From the NCBI GenBank assembly GCA_037576215.1, contig JBANDB010000018.1, forward strand, positions 682,001 to 746,000: a DNA stretch of 64,000 nt, written 5' to 3'. Source of the DNA: Armillaria gallica. Its lineage: Eukaryota > Basidiomycota > Agaricomycetes > Agaricales > Physalacriaceae. The translations under genes and the position numbers were made by a program. The notes under the pieces are model-generated. The model ran no database searches. It was given only the letters and a program-made list of their open reading frames with translations, and was not told where the DNA came from. Shown piece after piece: positions 25,003-33,973 of this stretch (positions are counted from its first letter, which is position 1; each line of letters begins with the position of its first letter).

Positions 25003-27671
25003 ATGTCCTCTGTTCCGCCGCCGGGCTCAGCGCAGTCCGTACCCCCGCCGCTCGACCAGCCGTCGCCGGCCCAGTTGTCCTGGGAGGGCGACAAGATGTT
25101 CGTTGGCAGTCTGCCATATATGGCTTCGTCCCCTTCAACCGCTGACTACCCTTTTTCCAGGTTCAATATCTACATCTACGACTACTGTTACAAGCGAGGT
25201 TTCCGAAAAACGGCCAGGGAGCTGCTCGCAGAGGCAGAGATACCACCAGAATCCCAGCCTCCGATCAATGCCAGACAGGGCCTGCTATTCGAGTGCGCCA
25301 CGATTCCTCGGCCGTAGCGACGGGATCTCACTTTTTCTTGGTTTTCTAGGTGGTGGAGTGTGTTTTGGGTGCTATTCACGGCAAAGGCGAATGGGCATGG
25401 GACGGAAGATGCGATGATTTATACACAGGTGCGTTTTCTGACCACTCCAGCTTGTACTGGTTTTCATGTTACTTTTTGCTGTCCTACAGCATCAATCTCA
25501 GCAGGCTGCGAATCGACAGGCGATGCCGCGACCGCCACAGCCGCCGCAACCGCCGCCTTCGATGATCCCACAGCCACCCATGCAACAGCAGTCCATGGTC
25601 CGAGGGATAAACGGAATGCCGCCAGGACGACAATTTATGCCTAATGGTAATATGCCCAACGGCGTCAATGCTGCCCCCATGCCCCCGGGACACATGCAGA
25701 CAGGCCCAGGGCCTTTTCCTATGTCTGGCGCTCCCATGAACGGACTTCCGGGACCACCAGGTCAGCAGCAACCGCCGGGAGTGCCTACGGCGCAACCCCC
25801 AAATTATCAGCAGATGCTACCGGGACACCAGCGACCAGGCGGACCTCAGCAACGACCCGCAAACGGGATGCCGCCTTTTCAGTCGCCCACACTGAGTCAT
25901 TCACATTCTCCACACACAGGTCCCCCAGGTCAACCGCTCCAGCAGCAACCTCAAGGTCAGCAGCCACCGCCACACGCCCAACCACCGATAGGCCAGATGG
26001 GCCCTTCCCCACATATGCCGCCAGGTCGAGGCATGCTTCCTCCGAATGGACCCCAGATGAATCCAGGCCAACAGCAGGGCCCAATAGCGTCTTCGTCGTA
26101 CCAACCGCTAGCCCGACCACCTAGTCGGACTAATACACCTGGCCAAGGTAGCATGATGACGAATCCCAGTCCCTCTATGATGGCTCGCCAACCCATGGGT
26201 CCGATGGGTCCCGGGACAGACCAGCGACACGTTCAAGAACAGAGTTATCTCTCAGAGATTATGCGCATACCACCCAACATGGTGGGACAGCTGAAACAGG
26301 AACTTGGCATGGACGGTAAAGAGCCTACTACAATGACATTCGATGAAAAGGTGGGTCTCAATTTTTCTCAATTTTCTTGAAAAGATTTCACGTTTTAATT
26401 TAATTTATGAATATAGCGGCGTCTTGTCGAAGCCCACCGACAGCGTACAACTCGGAATCAGAAGCCTAACCCGACCCCCGGGCCCTCAAATCCCATGATG
26501 CAACCGCCAAACCAACGGAGTGTAGCACCGCAGCAGCCTCCTCCTGGAGCAAGACCAACGAAGAGAAACAGCACATCTCCGGGTGAAGAGGTGCGCATTT
26601 TCTCCACGCTCATTTTACAGATATGAATTTTCATTAGCCGGAACAACAACGGACAGAATCGTCGCCTCCAGATCGTAAACGTCCTCGACGGTCGCCTGTG
26701 GGACAACCGCCATTACCGTATCCCACACATGGACAGCATCCCCAGCCTCAGCCATCACCTTTGGGAGTTGGACCTGGTGGCCCTCCCCAACAGCAAGGGC
26801 AGCCACCACAGATAATGAATAACATGATGAGGCAGCAAATGAGTGGCGGTTTCCAACCAGGAATGCCTCAAATGACACCTAATCCGATGACAATGTCAAT
26901 GAGTCAGATGAGTGGTGGGCCCATGGGCTCAATGAGCCCTGCAATGAGCGCTTTACCGGGACAGGCAATGATGAATTCTCACATGCAACCAGTGCGTTTC
27001 AAAATTTGTTGCCCTTTTTTACGCAAACTAACGGCGCACGACATTAGATGCCCAATATGCCCAACCGCGACGGGCAGAACCCCTACCGAACACAACTACA
27101 CCAGATGCACAACCGCGGCATGCCTGGCAACACCGGTTCGCCTGCTTCGGACCCCAATTTCTCACAAGGGCAGCAGGGGCCACCGCCACCTGGGCCGGGC
27201 CCACAGTTTAACACTGCCCCTGGTCCTAATAACAGGATGCAGCAGAAACCGATGAGTATGATGCCGCCGCCATCGCCAGGGATGAACAAGGATCAGGGCG
27301 GGCAGAAGGACGGTGGCAAGCCTGATGGATCACCACATGCTCCGCCTGGACCCTCACGGACGCCTAATTCGGCCGCCACAGCCCCGCCGACACCTGCGCC
27401 GAACCCCGCCCAGACCTCCCAGGCCGCGCCGTCTCCCTCACAGCTCCTGGGCAACCCACCTTCTTCGAACGGTGCATCGGCTCCATCCTCCGCGGGGCCG
27501 GATATGTCAGCAGCGCTTTTCACGCCCGATTTCATACAAAGCGTGGCCAACTCGTTGGACGAGTTTGATCCCTCCTTCCTGCGGCCCGACGGCGATATCA
27601 ATTTTGAGCGAGATTTCGGACAGTGGTTTAACCATCCAGACGACGTGGGCGGGACACTAGATTTGAAGTGA
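25003..27671 (+). CDS. LisH/LUFS-domain Pro/Gln-rich transcriptional co-regulator (Flo8/SSBP/LEUNIG type)
   Basis: Seven exons (25003-25097, 25161-25292, 25350-25428, 25490-26350, 26417-26590, 26638-26991, 27048-27671) give 772 residues. The N-terminus holds a LUFS-type LisH domain: FNIYIYDYCYKRGFRKTARE, AEIPPESQPPINARQG, WWSVFWVLFTAKANGHG. This dimerisation module is shared by Flo8/SomA, SSBP and LEUNIG. The bulk is low-complexity Pro/Gln/Met/Gly sequence. Two conserved islands interrupt it. Island 1 is QEQSYLSEIMRIPPNMVGQL through FDEKRRLVEAHRQR at about 26218-26460. Island 2 is the acidic C-terminus ALFTPDFIQSVANSLDEFDP through DFGQWFNHPDDVGG at about 27505-27660. In fungi such proteins regulate filamentation and adhesion genes downstream of PKA; a nuclear role here is inferred from family. 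The first intron sits inside the ATG of DKM|F. Both islands are copied downstream in two short paralogues. Confidence 0.88.
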
Positions 27672-27974
27672 TCCCATCTAGTGTTTGGTTTTTCTTTTTC
27701 TTTTGTGTGGATTCTCCGTTCCTGTGGGCTTTCTATCGTATCTGCTTTTATTTATCCTCAAAAGCTGCCATTTTTTGCATGCAGTGATACCTCGCCTACC
27801 CCCCAGTCATCTATTCCCCTCGCCGCCGTCACGTTAGACTTTCTCTCTTTCTCCCTAATGTTTTCTAACCCCGCTGTCATCCCCACCCCCACATCGTCGT
27901 CGTGCTCGCTGTCCCTGTCGATATGTTATTTAGTAGCGTGTGACGTATGATCACGACTCGCGCATCGAATAAGT

Positions 27975-28110
27975 ATTTAGTTACAGTTTCCCTCGATCTC
28001 TGTTTTTCTATATAGTCTTGCTGCATGTACTGTTTTGAGTTCTCTATCTCTCTATAAATTAGTTTCTGGATGGAACGTTGGCTTCGTAGCGCCTCGGGAA
28101 TTAAATTACG
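27975..28110 (+). repeat. Segmental repeat R1, copy a
   Basis: About 100-135 bp beginning TTTAGTTACAGTTTCCCTCG recurs with few changes at 31714-31866. Each copy stands upstream of one short LisH-less paralogue, so R1 marks the left side of the duplicated unit. It includes a CT-rich stretch and TATATAG. Confidence 0.8.
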
Positions 28111-28505
28111 GCAGCAGGTTTGATTTGGACCATGACACTCAGAAATCAATTTAGACTGCTGGTAGGTCTTGTCAAACTTTCCATCCTTCCATTTTCTTGT
28201 TTATTTACTGGAAACCTTGTAGTTCTTTTCCAGACCGATTCAGCCTCAGCTTCCTCACTGCTCAGCGCAATATCGGGTTCCTTTTGTTTTGACGAGCAAG
28301 ATGATCCGATTGGTCAACACCGACATACAACCTCTTCTTATCTATAGACGCCCAACATCTAAAGGCCGTCGTACCAGTCTGTGTTGGAACAAGACGGGCA
28401 GAATAGCAAAAGCCAGAGTCGAGTCCGGCTACATTCCAACAGTGGGTTAGTTATCAACAGAGTAGTGTCGAGTACGTCAACCAATCACTAACTTGACCAT
28501 CTAGT

Positions 28506-29281
28506 ATGTCTCGCCAGCCCATGGGTCCGATGGGTCCTGGGACAGATCAACGACACATTCAAGAGCAGAGTTTCCTCTCAGAAATAATGCGCATCCCGCC
28601 CGGCCTCGTGGCTCAGCTGAAGCAGGAACTTGGCTTGGATGGTAAAGAGCCCACTGCAATGTCATTCGATGAGAAGGTGTGTCTTCAATTTCGATCCTCG
28701 TCTTGAGCAGGTTTCAGATCCGTAGATATACTTAGCGGCGTCTTGTCGAGGCGCATCGACGGCGGACCCAGCGTAATCTGTCGTCCTCGTCGAACACTGC
28801 AATGACAGCCGATGGAAAGGTACGTCTCCAATTTTCGTTCCTGTTCTTGGGCAGATTTCAGATTCGTGAATATACTTAGCACCGTAAGCAGACCCGGGCC
28901 AATCCACCGTCGTCATCGTCGTCGAACCCAGCGCCTCCAGATATATCAGAACCGCCTTTCACGTTCGAGTTCATACGAAGTGTGGCCAATACGATGGAAA
29001 AGTTTGATCCTTCAACCGGTAACCGCTGCCCTATATGTGGAGCTTTGAACCACAATTACTCAGAGCACTTCTCAGCTTCTTCGAACGGTACATCGGCTCC
29101 ACCCTCCGCGGGGCCGGACATATCAGCAGCGCTTTTCACTCCCGATTTCATACAAAAAGTGGCTAACTCGTTGGACGAGTTTGATCCCTCCTTCCTGCGG
29201 CCCGATGGGGACATTGATTTTGAGCGGGACTTTAGGCAGTGGTTTAACCATCCAGACGACGTGGGTGGGTCGCTGAATTAG
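28506..29281 (+). CDS. LisH-less mini-paralogue 1 of the LUFS co-regulator, with internal duplication
   Basis: Three exons (28506-28676, 28736-28819, 28880-29281) give 218 residues, starting MSRQPMGPMGPGTDQRHIQE. Island 1 of the parent at 25003-27671 is present (FLSEIMRIPPGLVAQLKQEL, DEKRRLVEAHRRR), with its intron at the same codon (after FDEK). Island 2 is present at the end (LFTPDFIQKVANSLDEFDPS, DFRQWFNHPDDVGG). The parent's LisH domain and nearly all low-complexity linker are absent. Between the islands lies a second, diverged partial copy of island 2 (FTFEFIRSVANTMEKFDPST). It is followed by CPICGALNHNYSEHF, a Cys-x2-Cys and His-containing segment absent from the parent. The second intron is itself a near-copy of the first. 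The open frame despite rearrangement argues for function, but the promoter and upstream exons are uncertain. The related copy at 32271 starts one exon earlier; here that ATG is ATC followed by a stop. Confidence 0.65.
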
Positions 29282-29873
29282 AAGTGATTCCTGCATTCGT
29301 GGATTTGGCGTCTTCTGCCTGTTGCATTTGTTCTGCACGGCTTTCTATCACGATCTATACTCTTCTCGCTGTCGTCGTAGTACTTGCTGTCCTTGGTTTC
29401 GATCGATCGTTATGTTGCTGTATCCCTCCTATGTTTGAGTTTTGCTTATGAATGGTACTTGGTCGATTCAAACTCAAAGTGCACTGCGTTGACAAACGAG
29501 GATAACATAGAACACCTTTTTGAAAATTTGAAACCCAAAATCACACTGAAGGTCAAAGGAGAGTGCATATGTGTAATCAGAAAAAAGGCATTTTCAATCG
29601 CAATGGCTGCTCCGGCCGCTTGCGTGGATCCACGCATCAAAGGGTGTCGGCTATTTGTTTTATTTTACCAGACGACAATGGATTTGGCCGTGACGGAACT
29701 CAAGAGTCGCTCTGTCGATCTCTCCGGGAATAGCCGTGTTCTGCCACCACAAAAGTTGACAACCACCAACAGCAAAAACCTCCGCAGTATTGTGGGCTCT
29801 CCAATTGGTACCAATGGTATTTCCTCGAAATTCGGGTATGGTCTTTGCTGACTTTATTATCCTGCAGTCCGAA

Positions 29874-31654
29874 ATGCAAGCGTCCTGTCCCGCATGTGGG
29901 GTTGACGTTGCGACACCAGTAGTAACGCGGTTCACCGACACGCCGTCCCCATTTGTGATCCTAATTTCCAACAACGGACTAGTATCTACTTCAGACGAAG
30001 AACTTCTTAGCTACTACCTCCAAGGAGTCCAAGCGGATATCTCTGCCCAGAACGATGTTATCCAGCGCATTAAATCTGCTCTAACGAGAGCGGAAAACGA
30101 AAAGAATCGCCTTCAGGGCGTTTTCGATAGCCACTCAGCTCTCAGGTCCTCCTTTCGCAGATGCCCCCCAGAAATCCTCACCGAGATCTTCCACTGCGCA
30201 ATCGCTACACCCCTCGATGACATTCCCCTTAGCCTAAGAGAACTCAGTGCTAGGCTTTCAAGAGTCAGCGCAGTTTGCCGTTTATGGAGGACCACGGTGT
30301 TATCATGTCCGTCCCTTTGGGCTCGTTTCCGTCTCTTGGGCGCAGAAAACCAAGGCTCGATGCCCTTGTTGTGGCAAACCGTGCTGGACCGTTCACGCGA
30401 GGCTAGTTTGAGCATTTACTGCCATTCAATGTATGGCGTCAATAAGAGGAGCATGCTTTCCTTAGACGTGTTCTTGACACAAGTCAACGATGGAAACAAG
30501 CATGGATTGAGCTTGGCAAGAGCAACATAGACACCTATGCACAGATTCGAGGCTCGCTGCCCAAGCTTGAGTGGCTGGAGCATTCTGGTCATTTCGATGA
30601 TTTTGGGTGGAACGGTTCACATTTTGACGTTTTTGAGGACGCGCCACGGTTACGAGCGCTTGTTCTGGATGGCAGCATACCTGTCCAGACATTGGCCCTT
30701 CCTTGGACCCAGATAATCAGCCTCCACATAAAATATACCATTAACCGTGATAACCTCTGTGCGGTGCTCTCCATGATTCCCGACCTTCAAGTCCTGACAC
30801 TGGACAATCAAGAGGGCCGAATCCGTGGTTGGAAGCCAAAGAAGTCAGCAGATATTGTCACATGTCCATCTTTGCGACGTGTCCATGTCTACGACCTAGT
30901 GCTGTTCCGGTCCTTTAATCTTCCCTCCTTGGACCAACTTGTCATCGAGGACCTTGCTTCTGACTTCGGAGTGGGAAATGATAAGGAGGAAGATATTTTC
31001 TACGATTTCTTCGAACGTTCGGGTTCCCCCATAACAAAGCTGAAAACAGTAGTCCGCACCTACATTATCGATTTCGCAAGAATGTTTAACATGGCGTTTA
31101 GGCTCGTGGATTTGGATATTACGCTACCTACTCCGGCCATAGCAGCACTGTTCTTCCAGGCTTTGCTCTCGACGGGGGATAAGACTGATGTCCTTCCTGA
31201 ACTACGGTCTCTGAAAGCTGAGTGTTGCACTATATCCTATCTCAGAGAGTTGGAGGTAGACGGCATTGCTGATATGATTGCATCTCGATATAATCCACCC
31301 AACGCAGCCGTAGCTGAGATACAGTCGGTTCATATCACATTACCATGCCTTTCACTATTACACCGACAATCCTTCCAAGCCCGTCTGACGAACCTGCCTG
31401 ACTTACTCAACCTCATTTTGACTAGAGATGGGAAATACAGTGAGTCTGATCATTAGGATTGCGGTCTAACAACTTCTTACGACTGTATTTAGGGAGTTTT
31501 ATTTGTATGGTCAGATGAGAGGCTCATCACGCTACTGGCATCGCACGTTTTCGATATGTCGACGGTGCTTTTCACGCCCGACTTTGAATACTGGAGAAAG
31601 CGGGTGAGGTGGAGGCTAAGGTGGGCCGCCATATTCGACCGTATTTCAACGTGA
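29874..31654 (+). pseudogene. F-box protein with one frameshift
   Basis: Substrate-recognition subunit of an SCF ubiquitin ligase, of the very numerous Agaricomycete type. Start 29874 gives MQASCPACGVDVATPVVTRF, then a coiled-coil (ISAQNDVIQRIKSALTRAEN). The F-box follows: FRRCPPEILTEIFHCAIATP through SAVCRLWRTTVLSCPSLWAR. Irregular leucine-rich repeat-like sequence comes after (LALPWTQIISLHIKYTIN, SMIPDLQVLTLDNQEG, FNLPSLDQLVIEDLASDFG). The final exon, behind an intron at about 31440-31500, ends LRWAAIFDRIST at 31654. At about 30479-30484 the frame changes. The run VFLTQ-SQRWKQAWIELGKSN is restored by adding one A, so a single base is missing. It sits between the two mini-paralogues, and fragments of a second copy lie at 31882-31941 and 33446-33600. 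Confidence 0.75.
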
Positions 31655-31713
31655 TCCCCGTTTCTTCGATTTTCGGTTATCTATCGTTTGTCCTCGTAAA
31701 CGGAATGGACGCA

Positions 31714-31866
31714 TTTAGTTACAGTTTCCCTCGATCTCTGTTTTTCTATATAGCCTTGTTGCATGTACTGTTTTGAGTTCTCTATCTTTCTATAAATTAG
31801 TTTCTGGATGCCAGATGGAACGTTGGTGCTTCGGGGATCAAATTGCGGCAGGAGGTGGGTTCTTAA
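31714..31866 (+). repeat. Segmental repeat R1, copy b
   Basis: Second copy of the R1 sequence seen at 27975. Its tail (CTGGATGG...GATTAAA...GGTGGGTTCTTA) is repeated once more at 31944-32022. A piece of F-box gene is caught between the two tails, which shows secondary rearrangement. Confidence 0.75.
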
Positions 31867-31881
31867 AAAGGCGTGTTGTCC

Positions 31882-31941
31882 ACGCAGTTCACCGATGCGC
31901 CGTCCCCATTTTCTATCCTGATTACCACCAACGGAATACTT
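31882..31941 (+). pseudogene. F-box gene 5' fragment
   Basis: About 60 bp closely matching codons near the start of the F-box gene (its TRFTDTPSPFVILISNNG region, about 29928-29985). It reads QFTDAPSPFSILITTNG and then breaks off. It is a relic of a second F-box copy. Confidence 0.6.
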
Positions 31942-32270
31942 AGCTGGATGGAACGTCACGGTTGGCTCGAGGTAGTAGTTTGGTAGTGCTTCGGAGATTA
32001 AATATTGCGGTGGGTTCTTACCTCAGCAGGATTGATTTCCATTTCTCTTTGACCATGACACTCGAAAATCATCTATGATTTCAGATCGTGCTGGCAGGTC
32101 TTTTTGAATTCTTCCCTCGTTTGATTTACCGGAGAAACCTCGTAGTTCATTACTAGACCGACCCAGCCTCAGTCGTCAGCGCAATACCAGGTACCTTTTG
32201 TTTTGACGAGCAAGACGATCAGATTGGTCAACACCAACATACAATCACTTCTTATCTATAGACGCCCAAC

Positions 32271-33023
32271 ATGCCAATGCCGTCGTTTCAGTCCAGGTTC
32301 GAAAAAGAAGGAGAAAAGGACGGGCAGAACCAGAGCCCAGCCCCTCTACACGGGCCCAACGGTGGGTCAGTTACCACCAGCATAGTGTCTTCGTCAACCA
32401 TACGCTAACCCGACTATCTAGTATGCCTCCCCCGCCTCGCCTGCCCAGTCCCCCTATGATGGCTCGCCAGCCCATGGGTCCGATGGGTCCCGGGATAGAC
32501 CAGCGACACGTTCAAGAACAGAGTTTTCTCTCAGAGATTATGCGCATACCACCCAACATGCTGGGTCAGCTGAAACAGGAACTTGGCTTGGATGGTAAAG
32601 AGCCTACTGCAATGACATTCGATGAGAAGGTGCGTCTTCAATTTTCGTCCCCTTCCTGAGCAGATTTCAGATTCGTGAATATAGAGGCGTCTTGTCGAGG
32701 CGCATCGGCAGCGATCTGTGAGACGAACTTCCCCACAGATACGGGGCAATCTACCTTCGTCGAACGGTGCATTGGCTCCATCGTCTATCTCACAGCTCCT
32801 GGGCACCCCACCTTCTTCGAACGGTGCATCGGCTCCACCCTCCATGGGGCCGGACATGTCAGCAGCGCTCTTCACGCCCGATTTCATACAAAGCGTGGCC
32901 AACTCGTTGGACGAGTTTGATCCGTCCTTCCTGCGACCCGACGGCGATATCAATTTTGAACGAGATTTTGGACAGTGGTTCAACCATCCAGACGATGTGG
33001 GCGGGGCACTAGATTTGAAGTGA
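32271..33023 (+). CDS. LisH-less mini-paralogue 2 of the LUFS co-regulator
   Basis: Three exons (32271-32365, 32422-32629, 32685-33023) join in frame to 213 residues. It opens MPMPSFQSRFEKEGEKDGQN, equivalent to the start of the parent's last exon, then a short Pro-rich stretch (GGMPPPPRLPSPPMMARQPM). Island 1 follows nearly unchanged (FLSEIMRIPPNMLGQLKQEL, DEKRRLVEAHRQR), with the parent's intron after FDEK. A short linker has the repeat SSNGA-LAPS/SSNGASAPPS. Island 2 is complete: LFTPDFIQSVANSLDEFDPS, DFGQWFNHPDDVGGALDLK. Upstream, an additional Gln/Pro exon (QPQSSAQYQ, ending near 32190) could be joined, so the true start may be earlier. There is no LisH domain, so it should not dimerise like the parent. 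It could act as a competitor for partners of the C-terminal islands (inference). Confidence 0.65.
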
Positions 33024-33390
33024 TCCCTGCATTCGTGTATTTGCTGTCTTCTGCCTATTCTATTTCTTCTACAATGGTTCCTATCATGATCTATATTCTT
33101 CTCGCTGTGCTTGCACTTGCTGTCCTTGGTTTAGATCGATCGTTATTTTGTTGTATCCCTCCTATGTTTCAGTTTTGCTTATGAGTGGTCCTTGAGATAT
33201 GAATTCGGTGTCTTCTGCCTGTTGTATTTCTTCTACAATGATCTCTATCGTCTCTTCTCACTGTCGTTGTCTTTGCTGCTTTTAAGGTTTCGATCGATCG
33301 ATCGTTACTGTTTTTCTGTAACTTGCTACGTTTGCGTTTTGTTTATGAATAGTGCTTCGTTGATTCAAAATCAAAAATGCGTTGGATTGA
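33020..33390 (+). repeat. Tandemly repeated 3'-flank of mini-paralogue 2
   Basis: The sequence after the stop of mini-paralogue 1 (GTGTCTTCTGCCTGTTG..., TTTCGATCGATCGTTA..., GTTTTGCTTATGAATGG) recurs after mini-paralogue 2, and there twice in a row (about 33035-33190 and 33210-33380). It marks the duplicated unit and a further local tandem duplication. It includes GATCGATCGATCG. Confidence 0.65.
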
Positions 33391-33445
33391 TAAAACATGG
33401 AGACAAATGCTCTTAAGTGAAAAGAATACACTCTCGAATTATCAT

Positions 33446-33600
33446 CGCCCTGTCCCGCATGTAGGTTTGACGTTGCTACACCAGATCGGACGCACTTTCT
33501 CTTGCAGTGTTGGTTGAAGTCGCTCTGTGGTTTCTTCGGGGATAGCCGTGTTATTTCGTGTATGGTCTTGCTGACTTTATTTTCGATTTATGACCAAGTC
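33446..33600 (+). pseudogene. Second F-box gene 5' remnant
   Basis: CCTGTCCCGCATGTAGGTTT matches the start of the F-box gene (29880 onward), with TAG where the intact gene has TGG or TGT. It is followed by sequence similar to the F-box upstream region (GGGATAGCCGTGTT, GTATGGTCTTGCTGACTTTA). The rest of the F-box gene is missing. Confidence 0.6.
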
Positions 33601-33973
33601 CGAGCCTTCTTTCATCGTAAAGATATAACAATATCATCCAGTCTCATGCACCACAAAGCCATCCGATGATTAGCCGGGCCCATGGGGCCTGGGCCGAGGC
33701 TGCCAGTGTAGTCTAGTCCAGAGTCGAGAATGATGGTATTCATGTATGTTCTTGCGATATGTACAACACATTTTAAGATACAATCTGCATTCATTAATTC
33801 AAAGGCAGACAAGTTTTATGTAAGTATTTCCTGGGAATAATAGATACAAAACCAAGGAAGCAGCAGATCTGGAAGACCGAACTCAGTACACACAAGCTTG
33901 AAAGATGCAACATGCTTTCTTTGTTTATAGATGGCCAGGCATGTGAAAACCTTGGGCTTCGCCTCATCTACTC

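Noticed and set aside
25490..27600. CRISPR-like or satellite interpretation of the CAG/CCG-rich repeats
   Set aside because: They are Pro/Gln/Met codon runs of a coding low-complexity region; the organism is a fungus.
31440..31510. Apparent early stop of the F-box protein (KYSESDH)
   Set aside because: A GT-AG intron with acceptor ...AGGGAG joins KY to ILFVWSDERL in frame; the stop is intronic.
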